A DNA stretch of 64,000 nucleotides from Granulosicoccus sp964449565 (GTDB lineage Bacteria; Pseudomonadota; Gammaproteobacteria; Granulosicoccales; Granulosicoccaceae). The notes under the pieces were generated by a model that worked only from the letters and a program-made list of their open reading frames with translations, was not told the origin of the DNA and did not search any database. Location of the stretch: the NCBI GenBank assembly GCA_964449565.1, contig CAYUZB010000008.1, positions 6,079-70,078 on the forward strand, given 5' to 3'. The position numbers were made by a program, and so were the translations under genes. This document shows, in pieces, positions 54,327-62,503 of the stretch; position 1 is the stretch's first letter; each line of letters opens with the position of its first letter.

Positions 54327-55160
54327 TCAGTAGGAGCGTACTTGATCTGAACCTTTGTACAGAATGTCAGCATAGTTAGCATTCATGGCCTGGCGATTGG
54401 ATAGCGCATCCGGGTCAAGGTCATGACGCGGTCGTCCGATTTCAACAAGATCAGCATCGTCGCGTTTGCGGCCGCGACAATGCATCCATTGATTCAATCC
54501 GATGGTTTGTCGCACATCATGCCGTGCATATGACTGCAGCGCAAAGCCTATGCGCCGTTCAGCTGACCTATTGGGTTGGGAGCCATGAATCACTTCGCAG
54601 TGATGCACAGACATCTGACCGGGTTTCAAGATCAAATGGTGTGCCGATGACTCATCGACATTGTTGACTTTCTGCCCGCGGGTCAGAATGTTGTCTTGCG
54701 CGAACGTATCCTCATGCTCTTGAATGTGTGCATGGTGACTACCGGGAATCATACTCATGCAACCGGTTTCCAGATTGCTCGGCGTCAGGGCAATCCAGGG
54801 TGTCAAAAACGTGTTTTTGTTCATGCCCATATACGTGGCATCCTGATGCCAGCTGACATAGTGCGATGTGTTGGGTTCCTTGATAAATAGAACACTCGCC
54901 CACAAGGAAAAGTCCGCGCCGAGTAAGTCTTCGACGACATCGAGAATAATCGGATGGAAGGCCAGCTCATCGAGAAAACTGAATGCCAGATGCGCATTGT
55001 TGCGATTTTCGGCATGGATCAGTTTCGGGTAATTGCTTTCAGCCTCTTCAAGCAGAACACGATAACGTGCCGCTTCGTCTTCGGACATGACATCGATCGG
55101 ACTGACGAATCCGGATTCCTGATAATCGCGAATTTGTCCTGCAGTTAAATACTTGGGCAT
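54327..55160 (-). CDS. Phytanoyl-CoA dioxygenase (PhyH) family protein
   Basis: The 277-residue Fe(II)/2-oxoglutarate oxygenase has the HxD iron motif in 'SWHQDATYMG' (about residue 110), the distal His in 'EVIHGSQPN', and the 2-oxoglutarate arginine in 'RRIGFALQS'. It is closely patterned on the partial protein at the left edge of the window, indicating paralogues. It lies upstream of, and coupled to, the alpha/beta hydrolase. The substrate is unknown. Confidence 0.87.
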   Translation of the reverse strand: MPKYLTAGQIRDYQESGFVSPIDVMSEDEAARYRVLLEEAESNYPKLIHAENRNNAHLAFSFLDELAFHPIILDVVEDLLGADFSLWASVLFIKEPNTSHYVSWHQDATYMGMNKNTFLTPWIALTPSNLETGCMSMIPGSHHAHIQEHEDTFAQDNILTRGQKVNNVDESSAHHLILKPGQMSVHHCEVIHGSQPNRSAERRIGFALQSYARHDVRQTIGLNQWMHCRGRKRDDADLVEIGRPRHDLDPDALSNRQAMNANYADILYKGSDQVRSY

Positions 55161-55278
55161 GTCGAACTGGAGTCCTGTTGGAGCAAACAGGCACTGAATG
55201 TACCTAAAGCTTGACCCGAGTTCAAACTGTCAACATGGCCACTTTTATCGACGCAGCAGGATATGGACTCGAATGTCG

Positions 55279-55587
55279 CTACTTGATAGTAATGATCTCG
55301 GGGATTTCCTGCCCGTCCTCAGGCTCGTGAACAAAACGCGCAGGAACCTCATCCTTTTTTTGACCGCAACCGGCAGGATCAGCACTCGCACCAGAGTCGC
55401 TGTCGGAACCCTCGGTCGCCTGCTTCTGTCTTGAATCTGTTGAGTTACGATCACAATCGAAGGCAAATACGCTCATGGACGACGTCATGCTTGTCGTGCC
55501 CACCAGAAATACCGCTCCCTGTCGCAGGAAAGATCGCCTGCCGGATGCGTCACGCACAATGAGGGTGTCCTGGTGTTTTTTGCTCAT
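55279..55587 (-). CDS. Small protein with Tat-type signal
   Basis: The 102-residue protein has a twin-arginine motif 'GRRSFLRQG' followed by a hydrophobic segment ('AVFLVGTTSMTSSMSVFAF'), then a short acidic, Ser/Asp-rich mature part with only two cysteines ('FDCD', 'AGCGQ'). No enzyme domain is visible. It is probably an exported small protein of unknown function, possibly an accessory to a redox enzyme. Confidence 0.6.
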   Translation of the reverse strand: MSKKHQDTLIVRDASGRRSFLRQGAVFLVGTTSMTSSMSVFAFDCDRNSTDSRQKQATEGSDSDSGASADPAGCGQKKDEVPARFVHEPEDGQEIPEIITIK

Positions 55588-55756
55588 GGGTCCAATTCGT
55601 CATCAGCTCAGTAATGTACAGAATTACCAATCCAGGCGATCGCTGTCAAGCGTGACGCGCACTTGTCATTAACCATCAGAAAAATTCGCGTGGGTTTGCG
55701 TCATCAGAAAACCAACTAGTCGGCCCGTAAAAGCGTTCGAACTCAAAGTTTGAACC

Positions 55757-56938
55757 TCAAACCAACTCGGCAATATTTTCGTGAATCAGCCTTGAAGCGA
55801 GCGCCTGCCGCTGTTCCGCATCCAATCCAACCCACTCATGCATGACCATTTTTTGTCGCTCCAGCAAAAATGCGACACCACTAGCAACGGGTTCATGAAA
55901 TTCCAGAATTTGACCATGACATCGGACAATCAGGGTGTCTTCTACTTTGGATACGCTGATCACTCTGCCGGGCAAGATCTGTATGACCGATTCAGATGTG
56001 AGTGCCTCACTCCCGTTAATTCGATGTAAGAGCTTATCGGTGCTCGGCAAGCTGCTTAAGGCCACCTCATCACGCAAGGCATGAACCGCAGTTCGAATCT
56101 CCGTGGGCGTCAAGTCAGATACCAGTGCTTGCGCGTCACTGGCTAACTTCGTCAGATCATGCGCGCCTTGCCAATCGGTTCGCGGGATGGACTGGCGTAG
56201 TTGTCGCTTGTCACTTGTTTTCAAATTCAAATGTTTCTGTAACAAGTCGAGCCATGTGACCGCGTATACGCCCAACGTGATATGCAAGGAAGATGTGTCG
56301 CCATCGGCAATCGCATCGTGCATCATGCCACGCGGAATATACAGCGTGTCACCAGGTTCCAGACGCACGGAACTGGACTCGCTCCCGGGCAAGTCACGGC
56401 CCGCAACAAATCGCTCTGACGAAAACGGCAAGTAAGGTCCATTTCCGTAAAATCGAAACGATTTGCACCCCTCCACTTGCAGTATCAGAACATCATGCGA
56501 GTCATAATGCGGATTGAACCCGCTTTGCCCCACCGGAGATAAATACACATTAGTCTGACATTCAAGCTCCAGAGCCGCTTGCATTGTTCGCTTCAGATAA
56601 GCCAATGGTGCATGAATCTCATGAGCCTTCGACATGACGATGGTGGCCCCGTCCGCATGTGCCTGCAGCAATCGGGTTGGCACGATCCGCTCATTTTCAT
56701 CGAGGTAATGCTCGGGTATCAGATCCGATGCACCACCGGATAGCTGTACACCGGGAAAGTGCAATGCGGTATCGCTTATCAAGGACTCAACATCAGCGAC
56801 GGTAATAAAGCGAGAAAAATGATCAAGCGTGTTCCTCGAAACATGAAAGGGTCGCTGTTCCCAGTATTGCGAGAAAAATTCGTCAACAGAAATCGCGCCG
56901 AATATACGGTGAAGAAGGTCCTCTTTCGTATCGTGCAT
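55757..56938 (-). CDS. JmjC/cupin-4 family oxygenase (RoxA-like)
   Basis: The 393-residue protein begins with 'FFSQYWEQRPFHVSR', a hallmark of ribosomal-oxygenase-type JmjC proteins, and carries the iron motif HxD in 'FNPHYDSHDVLILQVEG' and the distal His in 'YIPRGMMHDAI'. Family members hydroxylate protein side chains using Fe(II) and 2-oxoglutarate. The target is unknown. It diverges from the DMSP-lyase-like gene. Confidence 0.85.
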   Translation of the reverse strand: MHDTKEDLLHRIFGAISVDEFFSQYWEQRPFHVSRNTLDHFSRFITVADVESLISDTALHFPGVQLSGGASDLIPEHYLDENERIVPTRLLQAHADGATIVMSKAHEIHAPLAYLKRTMQAALELECQTNVYLSPVGQSGFNPHYDSHDVLILQVEGCKSFRFYGNGPYLPFSSERFVAGRDLPGSESSSVRLEPGDTLYIPRGMMHDAIADGDTSSLHITLGVYAVTWLDLLQKHLNLKTSDKRQLRQSIPRTDWQGAHDLTKLASDAQALVSDLTPTEIRTAVHALRDEVALSSLPSTDKLLHRINGSEALTSESVIQILPGRVISVSKVEDTLIVRCHGQILEFHEPVASGVAFLLERQKMVMHEWVGLDAEQRQALASRLIHENIAELV

Positions 56939-56998
56939 AAGTATTATCGAGTGAATGACATCAGGCTAATGTAACGGAAAAGTCGAATACCGGACGGG

Positions 56999-57049
56999 CA
57001 TCATTGACAGTTCATCATTGATGTAAAGTACGGAGATGTAAAGTACGGA
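56999..57049 (+). repeat. Short direct repeats upstream of the DMSP-lyase-like gene
   Basis: CATCATTGA occurs at 56999-57007 and 57013-57021, and GATGTAAAGTACGGA is tandemly duplicated at 57020-57034 and 57035-57049. All lie 44-94 bp upstream of the start at 57093, in the divergent promoter region. Confidence 0.7.
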
Positions 57050-57092
57050 TCTTGAACATGTATTCAGACTGATTCCCGAGCAGGTCCGAGCA

Positions 57093-57707
57093 ATGAACAA
57101 TACAAATGACAATATACTCGCAGGACTGTTCAGATCCATTGCCTCGGATCTTGCACGCCACTCTAGCAATATTGCCGATCAATGTAGCCATGCATTGTTG
57201 TCATCAACGAATGCCACGGTTGAAAAACCGCCCGCGACACTTGCGCAATGCAAAGAGTTGCCACGTGGCCCTGCCCGGCATGACGCACCCTTGTTGCACT
57301 CTGTGCTCGCTAGTCTGGAACACCTGCATTGGGCGGAAAACGCCGATAAAAATGGCCCAGACGTATTCAAGGCGCAACTCGCCTTTGTCGAACTATTGGG
57401 CCCGACAGGCATGGTGATCAACTCAGATTGCCGCGTTGGACTGCTGCTGATTTGTCGCAACAATGTTTACCCGGCCCACCGGCACGCCGCTGAGGAACTG
57501 TACTTCGTGGTTGACGGTACCGCTCAATGGTCCTCGGACCGCGCCTCAATCAGTGATCACCCACCCGGCACCTTTATCCATCATCAAAGCTGGGAAACGC
57601 ATGCGATGACCACACGCGGTGAGCCATTGCTGGCCGTGTGGTGCTGGACTGGTGATTTGAGCTTTTCCAGTTACGAGATGATCGACGCCGACACAGGCTT
57701 GAATTGA
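57093..57707 (+). CDS. Dimethylsulfoniopropionate (DMSP) lyase-like cupin (DddQ/DddL group)
   Basis: The 204-residue protein has an alpha-helical N-terminal part and a C-terminal cupin. Metal motif 1 reads 'YPAHRHAAEELYFVVDG' (HxH, EE, Tyr), and motif 2 'HPPGTFIHHQSWETHAM' supplies the last His. It ends 'EPLLAVWCWTGD', a stretch typical of DddQ/DddL-type DMSP lyases, which split DMSP to dimethylsulfide and acrylate. No acrylate-handling genes are adjacent, and some relatives lack lyase activity, so the activity is inferred. Confidence 0.75.
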   Translation: MNNTNDNILAGLFRSIASDLARHSSNIADQCSHALLSSTNATVEKPPATLAQCKELPRGPARHDAPLLHSVLASLEHLHWAENADKNGPDVFKAQLAFVELLGPTGMVINSDCRVGLLLICRNNVYPAHRHAAEELYFVVDGTAQWSSDRASISDHPPGTFIHHQSWETHAMTTRGEPLLAVWCWTGDLSFSSYEMIDADTGLN

Positions 57708-57730
57708 ACCAAAATTAACGGCATTATCAA

Positions 57731-57747
57731 TTTTGGTCTGACCAAAA
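57731..57747. promoter_or_regulatory. Probable FCD-regulator operator, autoregulatory
   Basis: TTTTGGTCTGACCAAAA is a perfect 8-1-8 palindrome with the TGGTC-N-GACCA core common to FadR/PdhR-type GntR operators. It sits 13 bp before the proposed start of the FCD regulator. A near-identical palindrome lies at 62281-62297. Confidence 0.7.
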
Positions 57748-57760
57748 CACGAGGTGTGCC

Positions 57761-58465
57761 ATTTTCAACACAAGCGACGCGCCTGATCGGGCCTCAGACT
57801 CCATCGTTCGGGCATTGGAGTCACGCATTATTTCCGGTGAGTTATGCGATCGAGAGCCACTTCCCGTTGAACGTGAATTGATGGTTGAATTCGCAGCCAG
57901 CCGAGCAGTTGTCAGAGAAGCCATTGCAAAACTGTCGAATCGGGGACTCGTCGAGAATCGCCCCCGATTTCGCCCTCGTGTCAGAAAACCGGGAATCGAC
58001 TCGATACTGAGCACCCTGTCGGGCATCACCAGTCATCTACTAGCAGACGATACAGGCGTTCAGAATTTATATTCGACACGAATATTTATCGAACGCATGC
58101 TAGTAAGAGATGCGGCGACAAACGCTAAAAAAAATGACATCAAGCTGCTGCAGAAGGCCTTGGCAGACAACCATAAAGCTATGGACAATCCGATGGGCTT
58201 TTATACAACCGATCTGGCCTTTCACGGGGTGTTATATAACATGGTGGGCAACCCGATCTTCCCGTCCTTGCACACAGCGTTCAAAACCTGGCTACATCCT
58301 CATTGGAAAGGTATGCCGCGCTCTCCGGAACATAATTACGTCAACTACCGCGGACATGAAGCTATCGTTGCAGGCATCGTCGAGCGCGATCCTGATGCAG
58401 CCGAGGAAGCACTCAGTAGCCATTTAAATGCAGCATGGGAAAATGTTCGAGCCAACCTGGCTTGA
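57761..58465 (+). CDS. GntR/FCD-family transcriptional regulator
   Basis: The winged helix-turn-helix is seen in 'REPLPVERELMVEFAASRAV', and the FCD ligand domain has 'TTDLAFHGVLYNMVGN' (Asp, His), 'YRGHEAIVAGI' and 'SSHL' metal-type residues. Homology to the family begins before the TTG at 57815 ('SIVRALESRIISGEL'), yet the frame from the stop at 57716 to 57815 has no ATG, GTG or TTG. An ATT at 57761 with GAGG 6 bases upstream is the best start candidate. It probably regulates itself and the TRAP operon on the opposite strand. Confidence 0.85.
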   Translation: MFNTSDAPDRASDSIVRALESRIISGELCDREPLPVERELMVEFAASRAVVREAIAKLSNRGLVENRPRFRPRVRKPGIDSILSTLSGITSHLLADDTGVQNLYSTRIFIERMLVRDAATNAKKNDIKLLQKALADNHKAMDNPMGFYTTDLAFHGVLYNMVGNPIFPSLHTAFKTWLHPHWKGMPRSPEHNYVNYRGHEAIVAGIVERDPDAAEEALSSHLNAAWENVRANLA

Positions 58466-58560
58466 TGGCACAGGTAAGACCGATACACAGGATGAGTTTT
58501 AGCTTTGCCAGAACCGAACCGGGCGATTGACAAGCTCAATCACCCGAATGCTGGACAAAT

Positions 58561-60189
58561 CTAGAGAAACAAAGTCACGATTGACGGCCATATCAGCAGC
58601 ACGCTCAGAGCCAGCAACTGCAAACCGATAAAGGGCAGAAACCCGCGGAATATATCGGTCAGTGATATATGTGGAGGCGCCACCGATTTGAGATAGAACG
58701 CCGCACCACCGAAAGGCGGCGACAGAAAGCTTACTTGCATGTTCATACAAAACAGCACACCAAACCATACGCTGACATGGCGCGGCTCCAGCTGACCAAT
58801 AAAACCGATTTCCTCAATAGGCATGGCTTTAACGATCGGCAAGAAAACCGGAATGATCAGCAATACGATACCCACCCAATCCATAAAGGCGCCCATAAAA
58901 AGCAGTATCAGCATCATGGTCAGCAATACAAGAAACGTGGACATCTCGGCACCGACTATCAACTGGGCGATGTAAGACGGCCCGCCAGCCAATGTATAGG
59001 CACCTGACAAAGCTGCAGCACCAACGGTTACCCAGATAATCGTACCGGTTGATCGCAGGGTTCGCATGACACTGTCCCAGATCAGAGCGACAGATGCCTC
59101 GCCACGCAAGACTGCAATAACAAACACAGCCAATGCTCCCATCCCCGCAGCTTCGGTGATACCCGTAACGCCACCGTATATGGAACCTAGAACAATGCTG
59201 ATAACTATGATCGGTGGCACAAGGCCCTTGCCATGATGCCAGCCTCTAAGGGTACGCTCGCGTCCCCAAAGCAGAAAAATCATTGCAATGCCAATGACCA
59301 CGATACCGATCAGATAAGGCAGATGATATTGCATACCCAGAAAAATCGGCCCCTCACCTTCTGGTAGATTTTGATTCCGACCCACCAGCGTGTAGATGCC
59401 AGCACGCAACGCAAGCAGGGCCGCTACACCCGTGGCACATAAGGTCAGAAAACCAAGGAACATGAAATACTTTTCACCACCTGCCGGATCATTCTCTTCA
59501 GGTTCGGGCAACGGCGCCAATGAAGGGTTTACCCGAGTACGAATGATGATGTAAATGATGATGAACGAAGCCAGTACAAATCCAGGCAGAAAAGCGCCTG
59601 TAAACAATGCTTTGATCGAGGTTTCAGTAATCAATCCATAAATGATGAGGACGATGGATGGCGGGATCATTGTGCCAAGTGATCCGGATGCGCAGATCGT
59701 ACCGATAGCGAGGTTCTGGTCGTAACCGAGGCGTAGCATTTGCGGCAAGGCGATCAGTCCCAGCAAAACAATTTCACCACCGATGATGCCGGACATCGCC
59801 GCGAGCAATACCGCCATCAATGAAGTCACAATAGCAACACCACCACGGGTACGACTCATCCAGAAATCCAGCGAGTTGTACATGCTTTTGGCAACGCCGG
59901 AACGCTCCAGCAACGAGGCCATAAAAATAAACAAAGGCACCGATATCAATACATATTCGGTCAGCAAGTCGAATACTTTTTGCGCCAGTATGTATAACGG
60001 TCCTGTTCCGGGACGCCCGGTCAACAAGCCATCGCCAAAGGTTGCAGGATCAGTCAGTAGAGCTGGCTCGAATTTCATGACCATCACGAGCAAGGCAAGC
60101 ACTGCAGACGCCAGCCCCAAAGGCATACCAATTGCCAAAGTGATCAGCAAACCAATCACCAGCACGAGAGAAATGGTTGCGATATCCAT
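58561..60189 (-). CDS. TRAP transporter large permease (DctM, FcbT3-like)
   Basis: The 542-residue permease is longer than ordinary DctM because of an internal insert with extra membrane segments (about residues 220-320). 'SGIIGGEIVLLGLIALPQML' and 'ASGSLGTMIPPSIVLIIYG' are DctM hallmarks. The long form is typical of the mannitol/chloroaromatic/keto-acid TRAP group. It overlaps the dctQ stop by 1 bp. The substrate is unknown. Confidence 0.87.
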   Translation of the reverse strand: MDIATISLVLVIGLLITLAIGMPLGLASAVLALLVMVMKFEPALLTDPATFGDGLLTGRPGTGPLYILAQKVFDLLTEYVLISVPLFIFMASLLERSGVAKSMYNSLDFWMSRTRGGVAIVTSLMAVLLAAMSGIIGGEIVLLGLIALPQMLRLGYDQNLAIGTICASGSLGTMIPPSIVLIIYGLITETSIKALFTGAFLPGFVLASFIIIYIIIRTRVNPSLAPLPEPEENDPAGGEKYFMFLGFLTLCATGVAALLALRAGIYTLVGRNQNLPEGEGPIFLGMQYHLPYLIGIVVIGIAMIFLLWGRERTLRGWHHGKGLVPPIIVISIVLGSIYGGVTGITEAAGMGALAVFVIAVLRGEASVALIWDSVMRTLRSTGTIIWVTVGAAALSGAYTLAGGPSYIAQLIVGAEMSTFLVLLTMMLILLFMGAFMDWVGIVLLIIPVFLPIVKAMPIEEIGFIGQLEPRHVSVWFGVLFCMNMQVSFLSPPFGGAAFYLKSVAPPHISLTDIFRGFLPFIGLQLLALSVLLIWPSIVTLFL

Positions 60190-61037
60190 CAGTTCTCACC
60201 CACGCTGCGCTTGATGGCATCCAATTCTTGCTGATCAATATCGTCGACTCCTGCGTGCTCCGAAGGATCGATATTCCAGTCGTAGATCAGGTTGATCAAG
60301 GCTTGTATGGCGATTAACGACATCATGATAAGAATCATCGGTTGCAGTGTCGCTGGGATGGGCGGATCAAATGCGGTACCAAACATCTCCCATCGATAGA
60401 ACTTGGTGACAAATATCTGCTTGTAACTGCCAAAGATAAGGCCGATCGTAAACAGCCAGATCAACGCGACGGAAATCATGTCGAAAATATGCTGAATCCA
60501 TCGCGGCATCAGATCATAAATAATGAAAATGCGAATATAGCAACGCTGTTGCATCGCATAAAAGCCAGATAGCAAGAACACGAAACCTGCAATCCAGAGA
60601 GTCAGTTCGTTTGCCCACAAAGTGGGGGCATGAAAAAAGTAGCGCAGTGTGACTTCATAGAGCATGACGCCGGTCATGATCAGAATAAGCATCATCGTGA
60701 TACGACCGACAAACAAGGCAATCCGATCGATCGGCCGCCAGTGCTCATATTCCATTTTCGTGCAACGAACCGTACGCGCGCCAAAGTAAAAGAAAATGGG
60801 CATCAAGATCAATGCGCCCCAGTCAAGAATATCGGCGACACCGCCAAACAGGCCCGGCAAGTTAGGTGTGACGTCTTTACGTTCCTGCAGAGCGCTGATC
60901 TGGTCCGTGAGACTTTGATCTGACGACGGAATGAAGTCCAGAAGATAGGCAGGGATATGCCAGATAGCCCAACCTGCGCAAACGATGAAAGCCAGCGGCA
61001 GCAGCCACTCGACCAAGCTTCCGGGTTCTTTTTCCAT
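60189..61037 (-). CDS. TRAP transporter small permease (DctQ, FcbT2-like), enlarged
   Basis: The 282-residue protein is larger than usual. An N-terminal membrane segment ('PLAFIVCAGWAIWHIPAYLL') and a soluble loop come before the DctQ core ('LWIAGFVFLLSGFYAMQQRCYIRIF', abbreviated). The enlarged form goes with the long DctM downstream. It is separated from dctP by 120 bp that contain a 10-bp hairpin. Confidence 0.83.
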   Translation of the reverse strand: MEKEPGSLVEWLLPLAFIVCAGWAIWHIPAYLLDFIPSSDQSLTDQISALQERKDVTPNLPGLFGGVADILDWGALILMPIFFYFGARTVRCTKMEYEHWRPIDRIALFVGRITMMLILIMTGVMLYEVTLRYFFHAPTLWANELTLWIAGFVFLLSGFYAMQQRCYIRIFIIYDLMPRWIQHIFDMISVALIWLFTIGLIFGSYKQIFVTKFYRWEMFGTAFDPPIPATLQPMILIMMSLIAIQALINLIYDWNIDPSEHAGVDDIDQQELDAIKRSVGEN

Positions 61038-61070
61038 AGAAGGTTATGTTTCAAGAATCAATCAAATGAC

Positions 61071-61096
61071 GATACGGGACCCGAAAGTCCCGTATC
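61071..61096 (-). terminator. Intercistronic hairpin between dctP and dctQ (second TRAP operon)
   Basis: GATACGGGAC and GTCCCGTATC form a perfect 10-bp stem with a 6-base loop. No strong T-run follows on the - strand, so it is more likely an mRNA-processing or stabilising hairpin than a full terminator. Confidence 0.65.
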
Positions 61097-61157
61097 GACG
61101 AAGGAGAGAAAAGAGTTTTCCTCTCGATTTACTACACGTTCACAATAAAGGAACGTA

Positions 61158-62192
61158 TTACTTCATTGCGCCAAGATCTTTCAGGAATGTGATATGACTT
61201 TCCAGCATATCTTTTGCTTCTGGCGTAGTGGCAAATTCGACCCAGCCTTTTTGTACCGCATCACGATAGAGCTGTAGATCGTCTGCTGACCATTCGTAGA
61301 GGCTGACACCTTTTGCACGAAGATCTTTCGCCGTTTGCGCATTGGCAACTTCATTGGCTGTCGCGTTTTTGAGCGCCAAAGCCTGCATGGCCGTTTTCAT
61401 GATCGCTTGGTGATGCGAAGGCATCTTGTCCCATACAGCCTTATTGCACGCGAGGTGATCGGCAGGCATGGAGTGGAAGCCAGGAAAGTTCGTGTGCTCA
61501 GCGATGTCATACAAACCTAAACCTACGTTATTGGTCAGGTTGGCAGCGTCAGCACCGTCGATAATGCCTGATTCCAACGCAGTAAAGATCTCGTTGAAGT
61601 CCATCACGATTGGCGAAGCACCGAGGTTTTTAAACACCAACGTTGCTAGTCCTGGCGGTGAACGAAATTTCCAGTTGGCGAAATCGGCTGCAGAACGGAT
61701 AGGCTTGGTTGAAGCAAGGGACTCTGGTCCCGGAATCCACCAGCCGACAAATTCCATATCATATTTATTGTACAAAGCGTTGACCTGGTCGTAACCGTCA
61801 CTGTGAATCATCCAGGCAAGCTGTTGATACGGGTTCTGGTAACCACCGAGAAGGTCGCCAGCAAACTGGAAAGCCGGGTTTTTACCCGTCTGGTAAGCAC
61901 CGCCTGTCATATCGCAATCAAGAATCCCGGTCGCAGCCGCATCAAACGTCTCGGCAGATTTGACAACTGAGCTTGAAAGAAACAGTTCAACCTGAATTTC
62001 GTTGTTGGACATCGCCTCGATATCGGCAACAAATTCTTGTGCCATCTTGCCGGAGAGAGTCTCTGGCGAGAAGTGCGTCTGGATGCGCAATTTGGTGTCC
62101 GCTGCGCTGGCAGTACCGGTAGCAACCGCAAGCGCCACGGCAGAGGCACTGATTGCAGCCACTTTGGTTGCAGTACGTAAATAGTTTTGCAT
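61158..62192 (-). CDS. TRAP substrate-binding protein (DctP, TakP/FcbT1-like)
   Basis: The start is set at the ATG at 62192, with AGGAG 5 bases upstream; the GTG at 62204 overlaps that binding site. The 344-residue protein has a signal peptide ending 'GTASAA'. 'GGAYQTGKNPAFQFAGDLLG' and 'WWIPGPESLASTKPIRS' fit the TakP/FcbT1 group, which binds keto acids or aromatic/hydroxy acids. A palindrome matching the FCD operator lies about 90 bp upstream. Confidence 0.88.
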   Translation of the reverse strand: MQNYLRTATKVAAISASAVALAVATGTASAADTKLRIQTHFSPETLSGKMAQEFVADIEAMSNNEIQVELFLSSSVVKSAETFDAAATGILDCDMTGGAYQTGKNPAFQFAGDLLGGYQNPYQQLAWMIHSDGYDQVNALYNKYDMEFVGWWIPGPESLASTKPIRSAADFANWKFRSPPGLATLVFKNLGASPIVMDFNEIFTALESGIIDGADAANLTNNVGLGLYDIAEHTNFPGFHSMPADHLACNKAVWDKMPSHHQAIMKTAMQALALKNATANEVANAQTAKDLRAKGVSLYEWSADDLQLYRDAVQKGWVEFATTPEAKDMLESHITFLKDLGAMK

Positions 62193-62219
62193 GTATCTCC
62201 TCACTCTCTTTTGTTGTAA

Positions 62220-62234
62220 AACCCGACTCGGGTT
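62220..62234. promoter_or_regulatory. Palindrome in the dctP leader
   Basis: AACCCGA-C-TCGGGTT is a perfect 7-1-7 palindrome 28 bp upstream of the dctP start. It may be an operator or a leader hairpin. Confidence 0.4.
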
Positions 62235-62280
62235 AATTTAGATTGATACCCGATCCACAGTCATGAAAAGGATAAAAATA

Positions 62281-62297
62281 GTTTTGTCTGACAAAAC
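62281..62297. promoter_or_regulatory. Probable FCD-regulator operator upstream of the second TRAP operon
   Basis: GTTTTGTCTGACAAAAC is a perfect 8-1-8 palindrome centred on TGTCTGACA. It shares TTTTG..CTGAC..AAAA with the palindrome before the FCD regulator (57731-57747). It is 89 bp upstream of dctP. Confidence 0.6.
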
Positions 62298-62503
62298 AAC
62301 ATCACTTCGTAAAGCCAGTATGCCTTGTTGGAAGCGTTCAAGTCCAATGCTTGTCCGAAGGAACCACTTCATTCATTCCTCAGGTTCAGGAATCACACTG
62401 CATTCGTCCTACTACCCGCCACAGAGATAGTAAACAATGCCAATATCCGATCCAGTTCGCTCAAGGTACGTACATATCAAATCGAAACAAGGGTTCCAAA
62501 ATC

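Larger units (their letters stand above)
62193..62503. other. 311-bp intergenic region with regulatory palindromes
   Basis: The region lies between the class III aminotransferase stop and dctP, both on the - strand. It holds the two palindromes listed separately and the dctP promoter; I could not assign -35/-10 boxes with confidence. No gene is supported. Confidence 0.6.
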
